From Progne subis subis (lineage: Eukaryota > Chordata > Aves > Passeriformes > Hirundinidae): a DNA stretch of 64,000 nt. The stretch covers positions 248,001 through 312,000 of the forward strand of contig JAKJHU010000154.1 in assembly GCA_022316685.1 (NCBI GenBank). The letters run 5' to 3'. A program made the position numbers and the translations under genes. The notes below the pieces were generated by a model. It was given only the letters and a program-made list of their open reading frames with translations, was not told where the DNA came from and did not search any database. Within the stretch, counting starts at the first letter, position 1. Each line of letters opens with the position of its first letter. This document shows, piece after piece, positions 24,377-35,095 of this stretch.

Positions 24377-24575
24377 TTGAAGTATGGAATCCTGGAAGGC
24401 TTTGGGTGGGAAGGGACCTTAAATCCCACCCAGTTCCACCCCTGCCATGGGCAAAGACACCTTCAATTATCCCAGGGTGCTCCAACCTGGCCTTGGACAC
24501 TCCCAGGGATCCAGGGGCAGCCACAGCTCCTCTGGGAATTCCATCCCAGCCCCTCCCCACCCCAGTAACTCTCTC
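24377..24575 (-). mobile_element. CR1 LINE 3' end, 5'-truncated
   Basis: Plus strand begins AGTATGGAATCCTGGAAGGC, then GGGAAGGGACCTTAAATCCC, CCTGCCATGGGCA, CCTTGGACACTCCCAGGG and ATTCCATCCCAGCCCCTCC, the exact reverse order of the plus-strand CR1 copies. Confidence 0.9.
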
Positions 24576-27500
24576 CAGAGAATAACCAGGAGCCACAATC
24601 TGAACCCTCTGGAGCGTGGCCAGGATGGCAATGATCCAGGGGTGCCAGCCCAGCGAATGTTGATTTTCCACTTGTGTTGAATGAACACAAAATCCTCATT
24701 AATTCTCCGCTCCCATGATGGTCGAAATGAAATCAAACAGGTCCTTCCTGACAATCCTGAAAATAAAATCAAATCTCCAGCGTGGCTCAGCTGCCCCTTT
24801 TTAATGGGGTAAAGCTGCTCCATCCCACCTCTTTTGCATCCCAATTTTGTCCAGCTGGGGCTTTATTTTTTTATTTAATTTACAATCATCTGGTGCAAGT
24901 CTGCACAAACATCACACCTGGACTCTATTTAATATGCACCAGAATTATTGTATTTGATATATATCAATTTTAAATCTGTTTCCACACAACCTTGACTGCC
25001 TTTCTGGCTGTATATCACTTCATCAGGCCAGCTTAACTAGAGCTTCTTTTTCATTTTTTATTGCCCCCATAAAATCTAGGAATGGAACATTTCGATTTTT
25101 CTAGCAGTAATTTTTATTACTTTTTGCCTCTTTTTTTAAGTACTTGTCAGTGAGATGCAGTACTTTACACGGAGTATATTTTCCAGCTCTGCATTATATT
25201 TTTATTTCAATTTATTTTAGCCAGAACATCCAGCATACATCTAAATAATACCCATGGTGGTTCAAATGAGTGCATTGTGAATGCAATTAAGGGGGATATA
25301 AAGTGGGTTTACCCCCAGGATTGGTGGATTTCAGTTCCCTGCTCCAGTCCCAGATATTTTCAAGTCCTGCAAGGATAACTCATGTTGCCGTTTTAATGCT
25401 GCCCGTAAAACCCTATTGCAACACAGGAGGGGAAAATGAATTTATTGCCATTTTTATGGTTTTACTCTAATTTTTAGGTTTTTCTAGATCTTTCCCCCGA
25501 GTGTGTTATTGCATTGCATTTTATTTTGTCCCCCTAAGAATACAGAAACTGCCTCATTAGCCCAGACCACTGATCTGCCCAGCCAGAGAATCTTCCCAAT
25601 CAGGAGTGGAAAGGCCTGAGAAAGAATATGGACTTATTTCTCTATAAAAGGGTTCTTCACCAATGCATAAAAATGCTCTGCGAGTCCTATTCCATGTAAA
25701 ACACAGCTGCATTCTCAGCACAATTCAGATATTTCCTGCATTTTTGTGTTTCTGTGATGTTCCTTGATTTGCTCTGGTGATGTCAGGCCGTGTTTCCTAC
25801 AGGAATTTTTTTTTTCATTAGCCGAAATTCGGATTTTCCAGAAATGTGGGAGGGAGGAGCTTGGTTGTTACAGCTAATGTTCATCTTAGAACATTTTTGT
25901 GCTGTTTCCAGTCTTAACACAGAACACCAACCTCTGCTACACGAATTTAACATTTCTCCAAGAAAATAAAGTCGGCCCAGGCCTGTCTGAGCACAGCTCC
26001 TCATCTCTATAACTTGTTATCCTCACTCTGCTTAATTAATATGAATAATACATTTTAAAATAATGCCTCTGCTAATGGCACGTGGGGGGAGCAGAGGAGC
26101 AGTTCTCTAATTAGGGCTTGTGCATGACATTGGGAAAGGTTCTGGGTTCAATCACCTCCCCTCGCTGAGGGGTGAATTAGCATAGATTTAATGCCAGTGA
26201 TAATTTCATGCCGTGGGGAGATCAGGAGTTTAATGCATCTGGCAGCCAGACAGGGATTTTCTCCCTGTGCCAGCCCGGAATAAACCCCTGGAATTTTTTT
26301 TCCTTCAACTCTCCCATCCATCCAGGCTCCGGCTTAAGGAAAGGCAGGAGGTGCTGAGCCCCTCTGGCTCAGACTGAGGCGCTGCAGCGGCACATTTTGT
26401 GCTTCAATTCATTCAAAAGAGGAATAAAAGCTGCCCTGGAGGGCCGAGTTTGCATTTCCACCACCCGGGAGCTGCAGGAGGCTCCAACACAGGGCAGGGT
26501 ATTTCTGCATTTATTTCTCTAACCACCTTCTACGCAAAAATAAAGGTGAAACAAGAGAAACTCGGACTGGTTTTGGTTTTGGTGTTTCACTTTGATGATA
26601 TTGGGAACGCCACCTTAGAGCTGGGACCTCCCACACAGAGATTCCTGAGTTTTCAGGAGGGTGGGCCGGGATGTGCTGATCCAGGCTTTGGAGAGAAGGC
26701 ATTTCCAGGATTTTAGTGCCCGCAGGAAGCACAGGGACCGGGCAGTGTCACTGACTGCAGGGTTTTACTCCGTGTGAGCTCTTTGAGTGCCCAAAAAGCC
26801 ACGGCAGAGCCTGGCAGGGTCACCACATCCCTGTCCCTGTCCCTCAGGTGTGTGAAACTCCCGGAGCTGCTGGGCCAGGTCAGCCCCAGCTCAGCGGCCT
26901 TAGAGCGGAATCTCTGCCCAAGTTTAAATTTAACTTTGATCCCAACAGGCGTCAGACCAGGTTTAAACCAAGGGATGAACCAGGACTCAGTCCTGTGGTG
27001 GTCAGTGCTCTGGGCGTGGCTTTGTCCTAAACCAGTGTTCCCAGTTCTGCCAGCATTCCCAAAAATCCAGCAATGCCTCGCTTTGGAAAGCTGATCAGGG
27101 ACACCTGGCCACGTTCCACTTGGATTTTCCTGAAATGAGGACGGATCGTTTGGTTAGACCCAGCTGCTGCTCGTGCTCAGGGCTCATCACGAGCCTTGTG
27201 TTGTCCTGTCTGTAAAAAAAAAAACACTGTCTTGTCTAAATATTCATTTCAGGAAAGAAAACATTCTCAGCTGAAGCAACGTCAGAGTTTTTGATTTCTG
27301 TGCTTGACAAGAATGTGATAAGGAAAGAAATTGGCATCATTTTTTCCATGGAAGTTTGCAATTTTGTTAAAACAGTTAAAGGCATTAATTTGTGAGTCAT
27401 TCAGAGCTGCAGACAGGATTTACCTGTGGTTGACAACACATACCTGAACTCTCAAAGGTCGTGATCCTGTGGGTTGTTTGTCACGAAAGACAATTTTTTG

Positions 27501-29149
27501 GTGGTAATTTTTACTATGTACATAGTAAAAATGATTTTACAGGGAATATTGGCTGATTCTGCTAGGAAACTTTCCTTTCTCAAGGAAAAATCCCAGCAGC
27601 ATCCCCCAGCCAGGAAGGATCTGTGTTTGACTTGGATTTTAGACTCCTCAGAGGAAGATTTGCTCCACAGGTCCAGTCTCAGCTGAGTTATTAAACTAAT
27701 GAAAAGCCACCCCTAAATGTCATTTTCACACAATTGCCCAATATTTCCCCCCAAGAATTGTCACTGCTAATTGGATCCATTTCTTTTCTGACCTTAAATC
27801 ACAAGAATCTCCTGGTAGCAGGTTTTCTGGTTTATGGGAATAGATTACTTTTTATCCGAAAAGCTTAATTGAGATTTAATCTCACCCCATCTTCCCCCAG
27901 CCTGAACAAGGAGTTTTTCCTCCAAATTTAGCACTCAAATAACACCAAAACTCCACATTTGTTATGAGCTTTGGGGCACCTGGTCCTTTAAGAGTAGTGC
28001 GAGGGGGTTTCAATCTCTTAAGAGCTGTGCTTGTGTTTCTACGGAGTATTTCAGACCTTTAACATCTGAGATTTTATGTTGGGACTTTCCATACTCTACT
28101 TAACCTTGTTCAAAGCTACCGTCTTGACCTCAAATGTTAATTAATGTAATTTCTCTGTGTTTCTCATAAGTTATAGCCGCATGATAAGAAGAAGGGTGTA
28201 AGAATGGTTTGGGTTTATTGAAGCTAATTCTAGAACTGGCTCTCATTAATAAAGAGTGATTTTGCGTCACCCAAATACAAAGTGCAGCAGGATTAAGACT
28301 TGTAAGGCACAATAAGCACCTCAGTCCATGAGATCAGAGCGCCAAAATCCCAATTTGTGGATAGTGGGGGTTCAGTTTGTTGGTGATGATCTGTGAAGTA
28401 ACAGTTAAACCTCAGCAGATTTAACCCATCCCAGCTCTTTTAATCGGAGTGAGAGGCGGGAGGAGGAAGGGGATCTCTCCAAAACTCACAGCCAAGCTCT
28501 GAATGAATTCCTTCACAGAGAGGGGTGGATGGGGATCTCTGCAGGTACAATAAAGCCTGATCCCCCCCAGGTTTTAATAAAATACTGTCTTTTAATAAAG
28601 CATTGAAGAATGAAGGCCTGTGGGGAGGTGCCTGGGAGCTGCCGTGAGCAGGAGCAGCACGGGAGCCACGCTTTGATTAAAACATCAGACTTCAGATGTT
28701 CCTCAGCGCTCGCTCAGCCTCATTCCTGACTATCAAAAGAGCCTGTTCACACAAGGATTTGTTTGTTTACAAGGATAATTCTTGTTAACTGACAGTTTAA
28801 AAGGAATTACGGAGGCCTCTGACATTGATAGGCTGGTATTAAGGAGAGTATATAAATGCCGGCCTTGGACACAGTTAAAGGGTTCTTTTTCCCCTCTCTC
28901 CTATCCAGCAGCCTGGAGGAGGGATGGAAATTTAATAGCCCAGAGACGATAATCATTATGCAATCAGATGAGTGATGGAAATCAAATTTCCACTGACAAG
29001 GAGTGGTGGAGGGTCGGCTGTAGAGGACCCAGCGAGATTTGCTGCGGACGTTCTCAGCTCAGCAGGGCCGGCACAAATCTCAGCACCCAAAATCATTTAC
29101 AGAAGCTCTTCCATTCACCTAAAATACAAGTGGAATAAGGGACAGGTTC
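24576..29149. other. Unique non-coding sequence with candidate regulatory segments
   Basis: The longest stretch without recognised repeats. It holds a 26-bp perfect palindrome (27507-27532), a homeodomain-rich segment (about 25990-26240) and a segment with FOX-, GATA- and HNF1-type words upstream of a TATA-like box (28764-28856). The only open frames are short and lack domains. Poly-A near 27213-27225. Confidence 0.45.
28760..28862 (+). promoter_or_regulatory. Candidate promoter or enhancer with TATA-like box
   Basis: TGTTTAC (28764-28770, FOX type), GGATAA (28773-28778, GATA type) and GTTAAC (28784-28789, HNF1 half-site type) lie together, followed 60 bp later by GTATATAAATG (28848-28858). 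No LTR features or downstream gene are visible. Motif co-occurrence can happen by chance in AT-rich DNA. Confidence 0.2.
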
Positions 29150-29310
29150 AGCTGGAAGGATCTTTAATGTCCTTGGATCCCTGGAAGTGTCTGAGGCCAG
29201 GTTGGAGCACCCTGGGACAGTGAAAGGTGTCCCTGCCACGGCAGGGGTGGCACTGGATGGGATTTGAGGGATCTCAACCCAAACTGTTCCTGGATTCCCT
29301 GATTCTGTGT
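29150..29310 (+). mobile_element. CR1 LINE 3' end, 5'-truncated
   Basis: Contains CTTGGATCCCTGGAAGTGTC, GGCCAGGTTGGAGCACCCTG, GTGTCCCTGCCACGGCAGGG, CTCAACCCAAACTG and ends near TTCCTGGATTCCCTGATTC. Same order as the other CR1 tails but more diverged at the end. Confidence 0.88.
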
Positions 29311-32300
29311 TTTTATGATATAAAATAGTCCTGGCAGAAAAGAAACCTCCTGTGAAAGGAGGAGAAATCTTTATTAACAACGTGACTGAGGTCAGAGAGG
29401 AACAGAAACCAGCACAGTGAGATAAGAAAGTGGGAGAAAATCCCCTAAGGGAAAGGAAAATAAAAGAAAAAACCTAACCTCCGACAGTAATGTAAAAAAA
29501 CAGAAATGGGCTGGTTCCTCTGAATCTGGGTGTATTTGGGGTTTCTTTTATGATGGAGCAGTTTTTAAGGGAAGATTTTTGCTACCGAATTACTCAGATC
29601 ATGTTAATGCCATTTTTTCAACCTGAAAGCGACAGAAATTCAAACCCTCCCATTTCAACTCTGATCCATATTTTAATACAACAGGATCTATCAATATAAA
29701 GAACCTGAAATGTTTCCACAGGACTTTTGGATGCGAGTTCTGAACAACTTTGTTTTGTTTGTTTGTTTTTCCCCAGCACTATTTTCAACTTCCAGCATTT
29801 TGCCCTTCTGACGAGGATGAAAAATCCCTTTTGACACGCCTGGAAATGGGAATCGCATCTGACCATTCCTCCCAAGGATCTGGCTGTGGCACCTCCCTGC
29901 TGCCATCCAGCTGGTTGAAAAGGTCACTTCGGAGACTTCAGCTGTGATGGAACAACACACGAAGGAGAATTCCTCAGGGGAGCCCGTGACATTCATGGGA
30001 CATGGGAAATGCTGCATGACTTTAGGCTGGAGCTGGAGCGGGGTTCTTACTTGGTTTTATTTTTGGTATAAAGGACAGAAAAGTGCCCCTAAAAGCAATT
30101 TCTTCAGTAAGTTTGGGTTTAGCCTACAAGAAAAAACAGAGGGGGGGAAATGTTTGCTGAGGATTGATAGGAAATTTTCAGTTTTCAGTAAAAATGAGTA
30201 AGAGACGTTTGCAGATCAGGGAATACATTTGGACATATCAGCTTTTGCTCTGTGTGCCCCTTGGCTACCCTGGGCTATCACAAATTCCAATGTTTTCACT
30301 CCAGACAGGCCCTGCCTGTGCAATTTTTGCTATTTGAGGAACATCTTTAGGAAATTGCAGGTCTTAGTTTTATTTCCATGTAGTGAGAGGCTTCCTCCCC
30401 CTACATAGCCAGTCCAAAACGTGTATTTTTTAAGACAAACCATATAGAACAGATTTTTTTTCCTATTTCTCTAATTTTATTTCCTATTTCAATAATTCCT
30501 TTTCCTATCTCTATCTATTTTTTTCTATCTCTTTTAAATTTTTTCCTATTTATACTGCTCTCATTGTTTCCACTGCAGCGTTGCTCCAAGTTCCACCTGG
30601 GATTAGCAGGCTCTGGAATAGTTCTGAGGCGGATTCTGATGTTGAATCCTGTCTTTTAAGAGCTATTAAGATGTTAAAAATTGAATAATGGCCTCTCTTC
30701 CCATTGGCATCCCTTGAACTTTGTCTCCTGCCTGTCAGTCTTGCCTGGGTTGTCTGTCAAAGGGGTGGAAGGTTTTAATTAGTCAGCCAAAGCCATTTTA
30801 TCTGGGAATTTTTTCCTGGCTTATATGGAAAGAAAAAACTCTGAATATTCTTATTCCTTTAAAACTAATGTCTGATATCCTCTGGCTGAGCAAAGCAGAG
30901 CAGAGCAAATAATGGTTAAAAAGTTGTTCGTTAGATAAGAAAAATTTAGGACTTTTAGAGGACAGAATCTGGGGAATGCTGGCTAAAAACCCATGGATGC
31001 AGTTTGACAGCAGAAATCAAACCAATCTGGGTTTTCCCTATTTTTAAAGAGGTTTGTTAAATCATTGTATTTAAATTTTCCCTGGAACAGATTTTTCCAG
31101 ATAAAAAAGCAAAATCTTTTCATCACTTATAAATTTGTAAATGAAAGGTTTTCAGCAATTTTAAACACTTATTTTTTTGGGCTGGCAATACTTGCCTAAG
31201 TTTCTCATCTGACGAGAACGAGAGATTTCAAACTCGGTGAAATGCAGTTTGGGCTTATTTAAAAAAGAAAGAAAGAAAAAAAAAATCCCTCTAAATGATA
31301 ATTTGCAAATTGATTAGAGAGTTAATGGCGTTCCATGAACTAAACGCTGATGGATTCTTTTGTCAAAACCCTGAACATTGCAGATTAACTTCTCTGACTT
31401 CTCGTTCTTGCCATGAATCCGAAGCAAGCAAAGCTCTCCCTTCCCAGCGCTGGGCTGCTAGAAAGGGTTCACCATTCCCACAGTGCTGCTCCTGTAGGAA
31501 AATCTCCCCATGGATCTCAGAAGGAATGCAAGCAGGGTGATTTTCAGGAAGGGTAATTACATTTGGAGCTCCAAGCGACCTGCTGGGCAACATTTGACCT
31601 TCCTAATGGGCTGGGAATGGATGTTCGGGATTTAATGGTCTTGGAGGAGTGGGGAAAGGGGATTTTTAACAGGGATCCTGTTTACTTGGTTGTAAATTCA
31701 TGGGGAAATTTATAATGGGGGCCAGCACCTCTTTCCCCACCTCCCCTGGGTAAAGGTTTGTAGTAAAAAAGGAAATCTGGAATAAAGAGTGGGAGAGAGT
31801 CTGGGCTTGGGCTGCAAAGGGAAATCCAGACCCAGGGGAGTGAGGGACTGAGGTTTGAACCAAAACCCCCAATGAAATCAAAGGGTAACCAGTTAAAAAT
31901 ATAATAAAAATATTTTAAAAATCATACAAATCTGTAATAAAATTAATATAATAATAGGAATTTAAAAAAATTGAAATTTGGAGCAGTGAGGGATGAGATC
32001 TCAGCACACCAAATCCTTGCCTGTGCAAACTCACAGTTGGAACCAAAGCATCCTTCAAGGCTTTTTGTCTTCGGGAGCATTTTCAGAGCTGGCACCTGTA
32101 TTTAAGCTGTCAGCAGTAAGGCCATAGTTGTGGTTATCTGTTTCTTGCCATCCCGAATAGAAAAACAAGAAAAATACACCTTGTAGAGAAACGAGAACAA
32201 CAAAAAGCCCTCAAACCCAAATATTTTATATCCTAAATTCTGGATTTACAGATTTATTGAGGTTGGTGAGCTTTTCTTTGGGACTTATTGTGTTTCAGAT

Positions 32301-32764
32301 GGACCCAGCAAGGATTGCTGCCTCTCTGTAGCAGACAAGACATCACCTGCAACACCTCTACACCGAGTAGTACAAGACAGGGTGAATAACTACAGGCTGA
32401 AGGGGCCAGTGCTCAGTTTTGCTGCTGAAGCACCAAGCAAGGCCCAGTATTGATGATTTAAAAACTTCCCAGGCCTCAGCAGTGGGAGACTGCAGCCCAG
32501 GAGAAGCAGATGTGACCTGAGCCACCTGGCAGAGAAACTGCTCCTGGTGGGATTTGCTTTGCAAATGAGAAAACTGAGAATCGACCAGGCCTGGATTCCA
32601 CGCTGGAATCCACGGGGGTTTTGTTGGAAGCTGTGTCAGGGAGCTGTGGGAGCAGCAGAGCCCTCCATGGAGCAGAAAATGTTCGCATCCCTCCCCAGTC
32701 CCTCTCTGTCTTTGCCCTGCTGATGTTCTGGAGCAAACTGGAGGGTTTAATGCAAGGAAAATCA
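29311..32764. other. Unique non-coding sequence
   Basis: No gene or repeat family is recognised. AT-rich near 31890-31975. A 194-codon minus-strand frame (32358-32942) runs out of the neighbouring minisatellite and has no domain. Confidence 0.5.
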
Positions 32765-33765
32765 AAACCCACCCCAGCTGACCTTGAGGAAAGGCCAAAC
32801 CTCGAGGAAAGGCCAAACCCACCGCTGCTGAACTAAAGGAATGTAAAAATCCCACCAAAACTGAACCCAAGGAAAGACTGAAATCCACCACGCCTGAACT
32901 AAAGGAATGTAAAAATCCCACCACAGCTGAACTCAATGCCAAATCCCACCACAGCTGAACTTGAGGAAAGGCCTAAACCCACCAAACCTGAACCCAAGGA
33001 AAGGTGAAACCCCACTACATCTGAACCCAAGGAAAGGCCAAAATCCACCACAGCTCACTCACAAACCTCCACATCTGAACTCAAGGCCAAAATCCACCAC
33101 AGCTCACTCACAAACCTCCACAGCTGAACTCAAGGCCAAAATCCACCACAGCTCACTCACAAACCTCCACAGCTGAACTCAAGGAAAGGTCAAAACCCAC
33201 CACAGCTCACACACAAACCTCCACAGCTGAACTCAAGGAAAGGTCAAAACCCACCACAGCTCACTCACAAACCTCCACACCTCAACTCAAGGCCAAAATC
33301 CACCACAGCTCACTCTCAAATCTCCAAAGCTGAACTCAAGACCAAAACCCACCACAGCTCACTCACAAACCTCCACAGCTGAACTCAAGGAAAGATCAAA
33401 ACCCACCACAGCTCACTCACAAACCTCCACAGCTGAACTCAAGGAAAGATCAAAACCCACCACAGCTCACTCACAAACCTCCACAGCTGAACTCAAGGCC
33501 AAAATCCACCACAGCTCACTCTCAAATCTCCAAAGCTGAACTCAAGGAAAGGCCAAAACCCACCACAGCTCACCCACAAACCTCCACAGCTGAACTCAAG
33601 GCCAAAACCCACCACAGCTCACCCACAAACCTCCACAGCTGAACTCAAGGAAAGGCCAAAACCCACCACAGCTCACCCACAAACCTCCACAGCTGAACTC
33701 AAGGAAAGGCCAAAACCCACCACAGCTCACACACAAACCTCCACAGCTGAACTCAAGGCACACCT
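32765..33765. repeat. Minisatellite with growing unit (33 to 49/54 bp), about 1 kb
   Basis: The left part (to about 33050) is made of roughly 33-bp units: CTGAAC[T/C][A/C]AAGGAA followed by AAAATCCCACCACAG-like sequence. From about 33050 most units carry an extra 21-bp block starting CTCACTCACAAACC, giving 54 bp (33 + 21). A 5-bp GAAAG deletion gives a 49-bp form. Minus-strand frames show an 18-residue period (54 bp) with Cys-Gly-Gly, an artefact of the array. Confidence 0.93.
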
Positions 33766-34884
33766 GAGCCTGTGCCTTCTGCTGCTCTCGGGATTTCTCC
33801 ACTTCAGCCCCGTTTGGAGTTTTCCCGGCTCCCACTGCCCTGAGCTGCACTTTGTGTGTCACCTCTGTGACCTCACAGCGTAGCTCTGCCTTGAGTAAGT
33901 TCAGGCTTTAATTGAGTTTTTGTGAAATCCTGGGCTCTTAACAGTGAGGAATACTTGGAGTTGCTGTCTGTTGAAGTCCTGGAGTTCATCCTTGTCAGAG
34001 CTCAGCCTGGCAGCTGATTTGGGCACAATCACCCAGTAAAATCACCTATTTGGATCCTTCCCAGAATTTTGAGGTCAGTTTATCCATGATTTCCCTGTGC
34101 TCCTCAAAGGTGAGGCTGGAGGAGTAGATCCCCTCCCAGGGCCTGTGTGGTTTAAATCATCCAGGAGTCATCTCTGTGTCTGTGCTTTAATTTCCAGCTT
34201 TGCTTAAATTATATGAAGTCCTTCAAAAGGGAAAAAAAAATCAATTTGACTTTGGCAGCTGTCTCCACAATGGCTGCCAATCACCAGAGGATCTTGGCTA
34301 TTTTTAAGTCTCCTGAAATCAGTCTGCATTAAGGCAATAGCTGGGCTTGGATTTAAGCCCAGGGCTCTATCAATATAAAATGATTTGTTGTAAGTTTAAA
34401 GATGCTTCATCCCCATTCTCTCTCTTTTCATTTGCATTTTAAGCTTTCATCAAAACGTGGATCAACAGTCCTAATGGAGCCTTTTTTTATCCTCCATCCC
34501 ACTTTTTCTCCAAAGAAACACCTGAGACTGTGTGCTCTTAACCTCAGCCTGGCACGAGGGGGTTTTTCCTTCTGTTCAGACAACGAGGCCCAGTTTGTTC
34601 CCTGGAGGAGCTTAGACTGAGCCTTTCCTTCTGTCATTGGAATGTTTTCCAGTAAAGTTCTGAGGGACAGAAGATGTGTGATTGAGGGATAAAGTGGTTT
34701 GGAAGCAAAAGGGAGACGGTCTTTCATCCAGCAGTGGTGGAAATGATCATTAAATAAGATTTTATTTCCCCAGATTTAAGACTGATGTTTGCCAAGTTTA
34801 TTAGACCAACCCTTCCTGGTCCTTTTCACTGGGGATGAAGCGACAGGACAAGGGGGGAGTGGCCTAAAGATGAAAGAGGAAAGG
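33766..34884. other. Unique non-coding sequence
   Basis: About 34180-34420 (ATCAATTTGACTTTGGCAGC, ACAATGGCTGCCAATC, TCATTTGCATTTTAAGC) is repeat-free and may be conserved. No gene seen. Confidence 0.4.
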
Positions 34885-35095
34885 TTTAGATAGGATATTG
34901 GGAAAGAATTCCTCCCTGGGAGAGTGCTGAGGGGCTGGGCTGGAATTCCCAGAGCAGCTGTGGCTGCCCCTGGATCCCTGGAAGTGCCCAAGGCCGGGCT
35001 GGAGCACCCTGGAATACCAGAAGGTGTCCCTGCCATGGCAGGGGTTGGCACTGGATGGGATTTCAGGCCCTTCCAACCCAAACCATTCCAGAATT
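34885..35095 (+). mobile_element. CR1 LINE 3' end, 5'-truncated
   Basis: GATATTGGGAAAGAATTCCT, CTGGAATTCCCAGAGCAGC, GTGGCTGCCCCTGGATCCC, CCCAAGGCCGGGCTGGAGC, CTTCCAACCCAAACC, ATTCCAGAATTCC. Nearly colinear with 4745-4975. Confidence 0.92.

Noticed and set aside
32358..32942. 194-codon minus-strand open frame
   Set aside because: Its start lies in the 33-bp minisatellite units and the remaining part has no motif or splice context.
33596..33862. Cys-Gly-Gly repeat protein
   Set aside because: It is the translation of the 54-bp minisatellite unit (18 codons), with no start context or homologue recognised.
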